In this document: positions 1 to 7,430 of the stretch, one piece after another
Numbering within the stretch: position 1 is the first letter of the stretch
Layout: each line of letters opens with the position of its first letter
NCBI GenBank assembly: GCA_000482765.1
Contig: AXWR01000022.1
Span: 1 to 52,460, forward strand
Direction: 5' to 3'
DNA length: 52,460 nt
DNA from: Meiothermus taiwanensis DSM 14542
GTDB taxonomy: Bacteria > Deinococcota > Deinococci > Deinococcales > Thermaceae
Notes under the pieces: model-generated
Told to the model about the DNA's origin: nothing
Database searches by the model: none
What the model saw: only the letters and a program-made list of their open reading frames with translations
Made by a program: the position numbers and the translations under genes

Positions 1-963
1 TTCATCTGGAAGGTGATCGGAACCAGCTGCATACACCTGGAAGGGGCCCATCGCATCGTCAAGCTGATGCGGCTGGTGCTGGATATAAAAGCGCCCCAGG
101 TGGTGCTGGTTACCGAGACCAACGTGCCGCACCAGGGCAACATCGCGTATTTCGGCAACGGCCACGACGAGGCCCAGATGGTCTACCAGTTCCCCCTGCC
201 CCCTTTGGTGCTGCACACCTTCCGCACCGGGGACGCCAGCAGGCTGGCTGCCTGGGCCGCCAGCCTGAAGCCGCCCTCCGAGCGCACCACCTTCTTCAAC
301 TTCCTGGCCTCGCACGATGGGCTGGGGGTGGTGCCGGCCCACGGCATTCTGGAGCCCGAAGAAATCGCGGCCCTCGTCCAGCAGGCCCTGGATCATGGGG
401 GCCGGGTCAACTACAAGGACACCCCGGCGGGCCCGGTGCCCTACGAGCTATGCCTGACCCTGTTCGATGCCCTCAATCATCCCCACGGCGACGAGGACGA
501 AGACCTCAAGATCGCCCGCTTCCTGGCAGCCCATGCCGTTCTCCTGAGCCTGCAGGGGGTGCCGGGGGTCTACATCCACAGCCTCTTCGGTTCCCCCTCC
601 GACCACGCGGGCCTGCAAGAAAGCGGGATCAACCGCCGCCTCAACCGGCACAAGTTCACCGGGCCGGAGCTGGCTGGGCTGCTCTCCAACCCCCACTCGC
701 GCGCCCGCAAGGTGCTGGCCCGCTTTACCCACCTGCTCAAGGTGCGGGCTTCCCACCCAGCCTTCCACCCCAACGCGCCCCAGGTGGTGATGGAGTCCAA
801 AGAGGTGCTGCGCATCATCCGGGGCTACCGCGAGCGGCAGGTGGGCTGCTACATCAACGTGACCAACCGGCCCCAGCCCATCCGGCGGGGGGGGCGCGAC
901 CTGATTAGCGGCAAATACTTCGCCGGCAGTCTGCCGCCCTATGGGGTGGTGTGGCTGGTTTGA
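1..963 (+). CDS. GH13 family 18 sugar phosphorylase (sucrose or glucosylglycerate phosphorylase), C-terminal part
   Basis: The reading frame is open from base 1, so the N-terminus lies outside the window; 320 residues are visible. Residues 37-44 read VTETNVPH, where the Glu matches the acid/base of the sucrose phosphorylase subfamily, and FLASHDG near residue 101-107 carries the His-Asp pair that stabilises the transition state. Family enzymes use phosphate to split an alpha-glucoside and release glucose 1-phosphate in the cytoplasm. A glucosylglycerate phosphorylase of this subfamily is known from Meiothermus, so substrate could be glucosylglycerate (a compatible solute) rather than sucrose; the visible part does not settle this. 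Ends with TGA. Next gene is 81 bases downstream with its own strong ribosome site. Confidence 0.85.
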   Translation, partial: FIWKVIGTSCIHLEGAHRIVKLMRLVLDIKAPQVVLVTETNVPHQGNIAYFGNGHDEAQMVYQFPLPPLVLHTFRTGDASRLAAWAASLKPPSERTTFFNFLASHDGLGVVPAHGILEPEEIAALVQQALDHGGRVNYKDTPAGPVPYELCLTLFDALNHPHGDEDEDLKIARFLAAHAVLLSLQGVPGVYIHSLFGSPSDHAGLQESGINRRLNRHKFTGPELAGLLSNPHSRARKVLARFTHLLKVRASHPAFHPNAPQVVMESKEVLRIIRGYRERQVGCYINVTNRPQPIRRGGRDLISGKYFAGSLPPYGVVWLV

Positions 964-1044
964 GGCTCCCACATCCTTCCCACAAAACTTATCTACCCTC
1001 CTAGGCGAACCTGGTTCACACGGGTTCTTGCAAAGGAGGTCAAG

Positions 1045-1647
1045 ATGAAAAAAAGCATATCGATTCCATTGATCGCCCTGATTGCCAGCTTGGCCCTGGC
1101 CCAGCCGAGGCCACCCGTTCCCCCCACGCCTCCCCCTTCGGGCCCAGGAATGAACACCCCCCTGTCCCCTAACCCCTACTCCTACCGGGAAGCGGAGCGG
1201 GCCTCCAAGGAGCTCTATAGACTGCAGTTCGAGCTTTCTTACACACAGGGCCCCCGCGTAGCCCTGGCCCAACACCTAGCCAGCGAAGCCCAGCAGGATT
1301 TCCAGGCCCAGCGCTACTTCCAGGCCGCCGAACGAGCCAAGGCCGCCCGGAAAATTCTGGTGGCCCAGCGCTTCGAAAGTGGGATGCCTGCTGTAAGCCC
1401 CAGCGGCAGGCCCCGCCCAGTAAGCTACTCGGCCCCCTATAGAGCCCAGGAGCGGATCACCCGTCTGGAAGCAGAGATGGCTTACTACCGCAACGACAAC
1501 CCGCTGGTGCGGCAGCTCCTGCAAGAGGCTCGAGGCCTCCTAAACCGGGTAAACCCCAATGATTTCAGCTCCTTACTGCAAGCAGAAGCGGCTCATCACC
1601 TAGCCAGCGCTGCCGCAGATCTGATCAAGGCCGACCGGGGTTTCTAA
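1045..1647 (+). CDS. Secreted proline-rich alpha-helical protein, function unknown
   Basis: This 200-residue protein has a clear Sec signal peptide (MKKS, hydrophobic core, cleavage probably after ALA near residue 19), then a proline-rich stretch to about residue 50. The rest is mainly charged and Ala/Arg/Gln-rich and likely helical, with many aromatic and Arg residues. I do not recognise a family. ATG 1045 is preceded by AAAGGAGGT at 1032-1040. The same ribosome site precedes the next gene (lipoprotein), and a perfect hairpin sits between them, so the two may be co-transcribed envelope proteins with different expression levels. Confidence 0.75.
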   Translation: MKKSISIPLIALIASLALAQPRPPVPPTPPPSGPGMNTPLSPNPYSYREAERASKELYRLQFELSYTQGPRVALAQHLASEAQQDFQAQRYFQAAERAKAARKILVAQRFESGMPAVSPSGRPRPVSYSAPYRAQERITRLEAEMAYYRNDNPLVRQLLQEARGLLNRVNPNDFSSLLQAEAAHHLASAAADLIKADRGF

Positions 1648-1659
1648 CAGACCTCGCAC

Positions 1660-1685
1660 CACCCGCCCCTTGCAAGGGGCGGGTG
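1660..1685 (+). other. Perfect 26-base inverted repeat between two envelope genes
   Basis: Bases 1660-1685 form a perfect palindrome (arms CACCCGCCCCTTG / CAAGGGGCGGGTG). No T-run follows, and the ribosome site of the next gene (1692-1700) starts 6 bases later. It could be a transcript-end hairpin that stabilises the upstream message or a partial attenuator; it is not a classical intrinsic terminator. Confidence 0.7.
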
Positions 1686-1704
1686 CCAACGAAAGGAGGT
1701 AGCT

Positions 1705-2109
1705 GTGAAAAAGCTATGGCTGTTACTAGTCCCTTTGCTAGCAGCCTGTGCGCCTTATTATGGGCCTAGAGACTTCTGGGGGCCCCGGGAGCGGGATTTC
1801 TTTGAGGCGCTGGCAGGTTTTCTTTTTCTGATTCTGATTGTGCTGCTGACAGCCGCGGTTGTAGTGTGGGTGCTACGGCAGGGCCCGTGGTCTCAGCTTA
1901 AAGACACTGTGCTCCCCCTCCCCTCTCCGCTGGCACCCCGCATCAGGGCCCTTAGGGAAGCTGCAGGATCGCTGCCACCTGACCGGCGCGAGCAACTGAA
2001 TGACATGATTGTGGCAGTGTGGGAAGCCCTCGAGCGTGGGGATCGCAGGAGCGCTGAGGCGGGCGTGCTGCGTGCGGAGGCCTTCCTGGAGTTCAGTCGA
2101 AAGGAATAG
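1705..2109 (+). CDS. Small lipoprotein-like membrane protein, function unknown
   Basis: GTG start 1705 with AAAGGAGGT at 1692-1700; 134 residues. The N-terminus MKKLWLLLVPLLAACAP has a lipobox (LAAC, Cys15), followed by a charged segment and a strongly hydrophobic segment at about residues 34-57 that should span the membrane. A helical C-terminal domain of about 55 residues ends LEFSRKE. The mix of lipobox plus a second transmembrane segment is somewhat unusual. It lies 10 bases before a PepSY protein and then a two-component system, all on the same strand, suggesting one envelope-sensing transcription unit. No family recognised. Confidence 0.7.
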   Translation: MKKLWLLLVPLLAACAPYYGPRDFWGPRERDFFEALAGFLFLILIVLLTAAVVVWVLRQGPWSQLKDTVLPLPSPLAPRIRALREAAGSLPPDRREQLNDMIVAVWEALERGDRRSAEAGVLRAEAFLEFSRKE

Positions 2110-2119
2110 TCGCTGCGTT

Positions 2120-2530
2120 ATGGTGGGTTTTTGGTTGGTAGCCCTTACATCCCCCCTGCTCCACATTGAGCAGGCCGTGCAGCTGGCCCAGAACCACCTA
2201 GGCCAGCCATACGAGCCCTACAAGGTCGAGTTTAAGCTAGACAAATCGCCTGCGTATTTGGAAGTCCGCCTAGGGGGCTGGGAAATCTGGGTGGAGGCGC
2301 GCACCGGGCAGGTTTTCCGCGTGCGCCCCAAACCCCAGCCGCCCCACACCCGCGCAGCCCATCTGCCCTTTAGCCAGGCCCTCCAGCTTGCCAGAACCCA
2401 CCTGGGCGCGGTGGAAAAGCTCGAGCTCAAGCCCAAACCCAAAGAACGCCTGTTGGTCTGGGAGGCCAAAACCGGCCGCCGGGAGATTTGGATTGAGGCC
2501 CGTACAGGGCAGATCGTCTTCCGCAGGTGA
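2120..2530 (+). CDS. PepSY-like double-repeat protein
   Basis: From ATG 2120 the protein has 136 residues: a short hydrophobic N-terminus (VGFWLVALTS) and two similar units, each with an A-x2-LA-x2-HLG helix followed by beta strands ending EIWVEARTGQVF (first copy) and EIWIEARTGQIV (second copy). This layout is typical of PepSY domains, which are usually exported and found beside peptidases or two-component regulators. An upstream in-frame start exists at 2009 but lies inside the previous gene. The stop TGA overlaps the start region of the response regulator, so translation is likely coupled. Role inferred: an envelope accessory or inhibitor of the following kinase. Confidence 0.75.
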   Translation: MVGFWLVALTSPLLHIEQAVQLAQNHLGQPYEPYKVEFKLDKSPAYLEVRLGGWEIWVEARTGQVFRVRPKPQPPHTRAAHLPFSQALQLARTHLGAVEKLELKPKPKERLLVWEAKTGRREIWIEARTGQIVFRR

Positions 2531-2532
2531 GT

Positions 2533-3189
2533 ATGCGGCTTCTACTGGTAGAAGATCACATCCGGCTGGGCCGGCTGTTGCAAGACACCCTTAGCGGTCA
2601 GGGGTTTGCTGTGGACTTGGCTGGGGATATCGCCAGCGCCGATGGCCTGTTGCAGACCTTCCCTTACGATCTGGTGGTTCTGGATCTGGGTCTTCCGGAT
2701 GGGGATGGGATCGAGCTGTTGCAAGCGCTGCGGGCTCGGGGTGAGAAGAAGCCCGTGCTGATTCTGACCGCCCGGGATGGCGTGGCCGACCGGGTAAGAG
2801 GCCTGGAAGCCGGGGCCGACGACTACCTGGTCAAGCCCTTTCACCCAGAAGAGCTGGTTGCCCGGATCAGAGCCCTTTTGCGGCGGGCTTGTGGGGAGGC
2901 GGCCAATCGCCTTAGGGTGGGTCGGCTCGAGCTCGATCTGGAGCTTAAGAGGGCCTGGTGGGACAACCAACCGGTGCACCTGTCCGGTCGGGAGTATGCC
3001 CTCCTGGAATTCATGGCCCTCAATGCCGAAGGTTATTTTTCCCGCGAAGCCCTGATGGAGAAAGTCTGGCCTGGAGAGGCCGCTATAGATCCCCGCACGG
3101 TGGATACCTATGTGCGCTACCTGCGGCGCAAGCTCTCACCGGAGGCTATAGAAACCGTGCGCAATCTGGGCTACCGTTTTCTAGGATGA
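2533..3189 (+). CDS. OmpR/PhoB-type response regulator
   Basis: 218 residues from ATG 2533 (a GTG at 2527 is an alternative). N-terminal receiver domain with acidic pair near residues 7-8, phospho-acceptor Asp51 (VVLDLGLPDGDG), Thr in LILTARDG and Lys in DDYLVKPF. The C-terminal winged-helix domain covers about residues 125-218 and ends with the usual RTVDTYVRYLRRKL / NLGYRF. It should bind DNA as a dimer after phosphorylation by the kinase encoded immediately downstream, whose ATG overlaps its stop (ATGA at 3186-3189). The PepSY protein directly upstream is a plausible target or co-sensor. Confidence 0.93.
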   Translation: MRLLLVEDHIRLGRLLQDTLSGQGFAVDLAGDIASADGLLQTFPYDLVVLDLGLPDGDGIELLQALRARGEKKPVLILTARDGVADRVRGLEAGADDYLVKPFHPEELVARIRALLRRACGEAANRLRVGRLELDLELKRAWWDNQPVHLSGREYALLEFMALNAEGYFSREALMEKVWPGEAAIDPRTVDTYVRYLRRKLSPEAIETVRNLGYRFLG

Positions 3190-4490
3190 GCCTGCGCCTG
3201 CGGCTGACCTTGCTGGTGATGGTGGTAACCACCGCCGGCTTCCTGGGAAGTGGGATTCTGCTCAGGTGGGGCCTCGAGGCCAGCCTGCTTCACCGCCTGG
3301 ACAGCCAGCTAGGGCGCGCCACAGAGATTGCCCTCACCCTCTTAGGCCCCGACCCCGAGGACGGTAGTTCGCGCTTTGTGCCCGAACGGGGCCTGCCGGT
3401 TTTACCCCAGCTGCTCCCAGGGTTGGTACTGCTGCTGGTAAACGAGGACGGTGCCTTGCTGGACGCCTTTGGCCGCCCGCCCAACCCCAGCCTTTTGCAG
3501 GAGCTGGCCCAGGGAAAATCCTCTATCTATCGGATACACACCCGTCCCCTCGCAGACGGCTTGCTGCTGCGCGCGGCCCTCCCCCTCGAGCCCGTTCAGG
3601 AAAGCCTACGGTTTCTAACCCGTCTTCTTTTGTGGATTATTCCCCTGGTCTTCCTAGGAACCCTGGCGGGGGCCTATTTTCTTCTGGGGCGCGGCCTGAA
3701 CCCGCTGGATCGCCTCACCCGTCGGGCCATGACCCTGGCCGAGCAGCGCCGGTGGGGTTCCAGCCTGCCCGAGCCCAGAAGCCGCGACGAAGTGTGGCGC
3801 TTTGTGCGCGCTGTCAATAGCCTGCTCTTTGCCTTGGGCGAGGTTATCCAGAGCGAGCGCCGCTTCACCCAGGATGCCGCTCATGCGCTGCGCACCCCGC
3901 TGTCTATCCTGAGCGGCCGCCTTGAGCGGGCCCTGGCCCAGGCCCCCGCTTCGGTAAAGCCAGAGCTTTTAGAAGCCCAAAAAAGCCTGCGGGATATGCT
4001 GGACTTGGTGGAGTCCCTACTCCATCTGGCCCGGGCCGATGCCGGCAGCCTGGAGAAACGCCCGGTGTTCCTGGACACTCTTGCCTTCGAAGAATCTGAG
4101 CGTATGCGGGAAGCCTTTAACCGGCTGGACTGGTTCTTGCCCGAGGAACCGGTGGTGGTATCTGGGGACGAAACCGCCTTGCGGGCTGCCATCCGAGCCC
4201 TGCTAGAAAACGCCCTGCACCACGGTGGGGGGCAGGCCAGCCTGCGGGTGTACCCCCAGGGACGGCAAGCCTATCTTGAGGTTCACGACCAGGGGCCAGG
4301 CCTCGAGCCCGGACAAATCCCCCACATTTTCCAGCGCTTTTACCGTGGGCGGCGAAGCGCTGGCAGCGGGCTGGGGCTGGCTTTGGTAGATGCCGTTGTA
4401 CGCTGGCACGGGGGCCAGGTCATAGCCGGGCGATCCCCAGAGGGCGGTGCGCTCTTAGGGTTTGCCTTACCGTTGCAAACAAAATCGTAA
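3186..4490 (+). CDS. Sensor histidine kinase with HALRT phospho-acceptor box
   Basis: 434 residues from ATG 3186, overlapping the regulator stop by four bases. Transmembrane segment at about 7-28, a periplasmic sensor of about 115 residues, a second segment near 145-167, a HAMP-like linker, then a HisKA box with His233 in AAHALRTPL. The ATPase domain shows the N box (LLENALHH), the DQGPGLEPGQ G1 box and SGLGLALVD. The residue after the phospho-acceptor is Ala where Glu is usual; the two other kinases of the window have HELRTPL. The HALRT variant occurs in other kinases, so this is not proof of inactivity. Cognate partner is the preceding regulator. Confidence 0.93.
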   Translation: MSLRLRLTLLVMVVTTAGFLGSGILLRWGLEASLLHRLDSQLGRATEIALTLLGPDPEDGSSRFVPERGLPVLPQLLPGLVLLLVNEDGALLDAFGRPPNPSLLQELAQGKSSIYRIHTRPLADGLLLRAALPLEPVQESLRFLTRLLLWIIPLVFLGTLAGAYFLLGRGLNPLDRLTRRAMTLAEQRRWGSSLPEPRSRDEVWRFVRAVNSLLFALGEVIQSERRFTQDAAHALRTPLSILSGRLERALAQAPASVKPELLEAQKSLRDMLDLVESLLHLARADAGSLEKRPVFLDTLAFEESERMREAFNRLDWFLPEEPVVVSGDETALRAAIRALLENALHHGGGQASLRVYPQGRQAYLEVHDQGPGLEPGQIPHIFQRFYRGRRSAGSGLGLALVDAVVRWHGGQVIAGRSPEGGALLGFALPLQTKS

Positions 4491-4526
4491 GCAGACTGGC
4501 CGGGAGGTCTTGCTTCCGTGGTTTGT

Positions 4527-5891
4527 TTAGTTCTGGGCCAGCTCGAGCATCTTCTCTATCTGGGTCACCTTGACCCGCGGGCGGCCCTGGGCCTGCCCCT
4601 GGGCGCATTCGTGCTGGTCGAGTTTGAGCCAGTGCTCGAGGGTCACGTACCGCACCCCGCGCGACTGCAATAGCTGGGTGACCGCCTGGGGACTGGGCTC
4701 GGGGGCCCGGGGCAGACCGGGAGCATCCTCCAGCAAAAGCCGGATGGTCTCGGTGGCATCGGCCTTGTTGGTGCCGATCACCCCGCTGGGGCCGCGCTTG
4801 ATCCAGCCGGCGGTATACTCGCCCACCGCCACCTGGCCCTCGCGCAAAACCCGCCCGCCCTGGTTGGGGATGACCCCCTTGCGGCTGTCGAAGGGCACCT
4901 CGGGTAGGGGCACGCCCTTGTAGCCCACCGAGCGCAGCACCATCCCCACCTCGAGCTCCTCAAACTCGCCCGTGCCCACCGCGTTCAGGTTCTCGTCCAG
5001 GCGGTTTTTCTCCAGGCGGATCCTCTGCACCCGGCCCTCGCCCAGCACCTCCACCGGCGAAACAAAGAAGCGGATGTGGATCCGGCGGGGCTTGCCGCTA
5101 AGGGGCCTGGCCGCGAACTCCCGCAGCACCTCGAGGTTCTTGAGCAGGGCCGGATCGTGGGCAATGGAGGCCGCGCTTTTTTCGTCGAGCTCGAGCTCCT
5201 CCGGCCTCACTATGACATCGGCGTTGTGGAGCTCGCCCAGCTCCCGCAGCTCCTTGGTGGTGAACTTGGCCTGGGCCGGCCCCCGCCGCCCCAGCATGTA
5301 AATATCGGTCACCTGGCTCTCTTCCAGCACCGGCAGGGCATGGTCGGCAATATCGGTTTTGCCCAGCTCCTCCGCCGACTTAGCCAGGATGCGGGTCACG
5401 TCCACCGCCACATTGCCCATACCCACCACCGCCACACCCCGCACATCCAGCCGGATATCCAGGTTCTGGTAATCGGGGTGGCCGTTGTACCAGGCCACAA
5501 ACTCGGTGGCCGAGAGGCTGCCCGGCAGGTCTTCACCGGGAATGTTCAGGTGGCGGTCGCTGGAGGCCCCCACCGTGTAGACCACCGCATCGTAGTGGCG
5601 CTTTAGGTCGGCGTAGGTGAGGTCGCGGCCATACTCCACGTTGCCCAAAAACCGCACCCGTGGATCTTGCAGCACCTTCTGCATCACCTTGGTGACCGAC
5701 TTGATGGTCTGGTGGTCGGGGGCCACCCCATAGCGCACCAGGCCATAGGGGGTGGGTAGCCGGTCGAAGACATCCACCGAGACCGCCACCTCGCCCTGTT
5801 TGATCAGGGCCTCGGTAGCATAGATACCCGAGGGCCCCGCACCAATGACTGCTACCCGTAAGGGGCGGTTTGCGTCCAACTGCTCTGCCAT
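4527..5891 (-). CDS. Ferredoxin/flavodoxin-NADP reductase, FprA (adrenodoxin reductase) type
   Basis: 454 residues, reverse strand, with a GGAGGAG-type ribosome site just upstream. FAD-binding GAGPSG at residues 17-22, the family signature TPYGLVRYGVAPDH near 47-60, NADP-binding GMGNVA at 157-162 and a C-terminal GWIKRGPSGVIGTNK-like FAD segment. Such enzymes pass electrons between NADPH and ferredoxin in the cytoplasm. A 7Fe ferredoxin is encoded at 43548-43787 in this window and is a possible partner (inference). The C-terminus carries about 60 extra residues after the core, ending in a basic helical tail. Convergent with the kinase gene, with a 36-base gap and no clear terminator. Confidence 0.92.
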   Translation of the reverse strand: MAEQLDANRPLRVAVIGAGPSGIYATEALIKQGEVAVSVDVFDRLPTPYGLVRYGVAPDHQTIKSVTKVMQKVLQDPRVRFLGNVEYGRDLTYADLKRHYDAVVYTVGASSDRHLNIPGEDLPGSLSATEFVAWYNGHPDYQNLDIRLDVRGVAVVGMGNVAVDVTRILAKSAEELGKTDIADHALPVLEESQVTDIYMLGRRGPAQAKFTTKELRELGELHNADVIVRPEELELDEKSAASIAHDPALLKNLEVLREFAARPLSGKPRRIHIRFFVSPVEVLGEGRVQRIRLEKNRLDENLNAVGTGEFEELEVGMVLRSVGYKGVPLPEVPFDSRKGVIPNQGGRVLREGQVAVGEYTAGWIKRGPSGVIGTNKADATETIRLLLEDAPGLPRAPEPSPQAVTQLLQSRGVRYVTLEHWLKLDQHECAQGQAQGRPRVKVTQIEKMLELAQN

Positions 5892-5980
5892 CTATCTCCT
5901 CCGGTTTGTGTCTGGAATCGGGCCGCGGATGCACCGCGTTCAGATAGGGCCAATCATATCCCATCCTCCCGCCGCAAACA

Positions 5981-6256
5981 CTACGCCCTGAGCAATGCGA
6001 TCAGTGCGGCGTACAACCCAGCCCCCACCCCATACAGCCCCAGCCAGAGCAGGTCGGCCACCCGCAGCCGCCGGCGCAGCAGCTGCACAACCCCCACCCA
6101 GAACAGCCCCAGCGAACCCACCAGGCAAAACAGGCTCAGGTAGGCGATAAACACTGGGGCCGCTACGCTGCGGACCAGCAGCCAGGAGCCCCCTGCCATG
6201 ACCAGCGGGAGCCAGAGGAGCAGGGCGGCGTAGATCAGCCAGCGGCGGCCTTGCAC
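5981..6256 (-). CDS. Small integral membrane protein, function unknown
   Basis: 91 residues from GTG 6256; three hydrophobic segments at about 7-27, 32-55 and 68-90, with Arg-rich loops (LRRRLRVAD). No family recognised. Its start overlaps the end of an open stretch that continues from the stop of the upstream membrane gene (see 6235-6432), so it could be the last member of a small leftward unit. Confidence rests on the regular hydrophobic pattern and positive loops; there is no strong ribosome site. Confidence 0.55.
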   Translation of the reverse strand: MQGRRWLIYAALLLWLPLVMAGGSWLLVRSVAAPVFIAYLSLFCLVGSLGLFWVGVVQLLRRRLRVADLLWLGLYGVGAGLYAALIALLRA

Positions 6257-6432
6257 CCCTTCATTATCGCAGGAGGTCGCCCACCCAGCTCGAGCCCCTT
6301 AGCAAAACGCCGCTCGGTCTGAAGGTAGACAAGTTCCGGTGAAAAGCCCAAAAAGGCTTTCCAGGTAGCATCTAGGGTAAGCTCGAGCGCCCCCGGCAGC
6401 GGCAGTCCAAAACACCCAGATGCGTGGGGTTT
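6235..6432 (-). pseudogene. Possible gene remnant (open stretch without a start codon)
   Basis: In the reverse frame directly following the stop of the 6433-6789 gene, 65 codons are open and read like protein (for example LELTLDATWKAFLGFSPELV), ending in a TGA at 6235-6237 that overlaps the start of the next gene. It has no ATG or GTG near its beginning. This may be the tail of an older gene that was cut by acquisition of the upstream membrane genes, or chance in GC-rich DNA. Two CTCGAG palindromes fall here (6289 and 6382). Confidence 0.3.
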
Positions 6433-6789
6433 TCATCTGTCTTTGCTATTTAGCCAGAGCTCGACGCGGTACCACAGTAGGTAACTAGCAGCACCAACAG
6501 CGAGCAGGATGAGCCAAGATATCCACGGAAATAGCAGGTAAGCGATCAAGGCAGCCCCGAAAGCCACATACGATGCTTCATAAGCGGCAATTTTTCTTTG
6601 ATCTCCGCGCGCAAATTTTTGCAAAAACTTCTCCTCGAGATTGGTAACGAAAGGATGTAGCAAGTATATCAAGGCGAATACGATCGCAAATCGGAAAATC
6701 AATACTCCAAGGTCACTGGAAGGTGATATAAGCTCTCGGGCAACAGCTATGCCCGAGGAATAAAGAAGGCTTTCTCTGAGGCGCTTCAT
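6433..6789 (-). CDS. Unknown membrane protein, AT-richer than neighbours
   Basis: 118 residues. Hydrophobic segments at about 27-47 and 72-108 (the latter probably two helices), separated by a charged loop with EEKFLQKFARGDQRK. I do not recognise it. Codon use is clearly less GC-biased than in the surrounding genes (many A/T third positions), as in the gene just upstream, suggesting recent acquisition of the pair. Spacing to the upstream gene is 18 bases, so they should be co-transcribed leftward. Confidence 0.6.
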   Translation of the reverse strand: MKRLRESLLYSSGIAVARELISPSSDLGVLIFRFAIVFALIYLLHPFVTNLEEKFLQKFARGDQRKIAAYEASYVAFGAALIAYLLFPWISWLILLAVGAASYLLWYRVELWLNSKDR

Positions 6790-6807
6790 GGCGATCCTTA
6801 GGGGTAG

Positions 6808-7185
6808 TTATAGGCGTGCCCATTGAAAAAAGAAGGTTAGCGCCACCGCAAGTAAAAGCAGAAGAACAAGCGCCCAACCGCTTTCCATACCCCAAGCATA
6901 AATTGCGGGCACTACCAGCAGAAAAGCCGAGATGGTATCAAATATGAGAAAGAAACCTTTCTTCGCACCTCTCTTGGTGGTATCGGTGCCAGCTGCGGTC
7001 GTTCTTTCAGGGTAGAAGATAGCCTGCAACACGATCCCCAAAATAATCGCCACCGCCATTGGCACACGATTAGCCAAGTCGCTCCACAGATCCCCACCTT
7101 GCAGGCTATGGATTAAGGAAAACAAAATGCCTACAGCCAAAACATAGAGACCTATAGCCAAGTAAGCTAGAAGCCTTTTGATCAT
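6808..7185 (-). CDS. Unknown four-helix membrane protein, AT-richer than neighbours
   Basis: 125 residues starting MIKRLLAYL, with hydrophobic segments at about 5-27, 43-61, 75-94 and 100-120 and a basic cytoplasmic loop containing TKRGAKKG. No family recognised. It forms a two-gene leftward unit with 6433-6789 and shares its lower-GC composition. About 245 bases without a convincing gene lie between its start and the molybdopterin enzyme on the other strand. Confidence 0.6.
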   Translation of the reverse strand: MIKRLLAYLAIGLYVLAVGILFSLIHSLQGGDLWSDLANRVPMAVAIILGIVLQAIFYPERTTAAGTDTTKRGAKKGFFLIFDTISAFLLVVPAIYAWGMESGWALVLLLLLAVALTFFFQWARL

Positions 7186-7430
7186 AGATGCTGGGCTGGC
7201 CGTCTCGGGCCTGAGCTAGAACGAGGGCCAACGGGGTAAGCGATGGCTAGGGCTTGATTGGCTCTCCGCATGGTTCCTCACTTTTGAAGTCTCAATAGCA
7301 GCAGCGCTGGTACTACAGGTATAGCAAAGCAACACCCCCTAAGCAATGTGGGCTACTTTGGTTGGCCCAAGCTAAGGCATTGTAAGCACCGCATAGACAG
7401 GTGCCCATTCGAGTTTTTAGCATGGTTTTT

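Noticed and set aside
3186..4490. HALRT instead of HELRT in the first kinase as a sign of a dead kinase
   Set aside because: The Ala variant occurs in other kinases of this class, and all ATP-binding boxes are intact.
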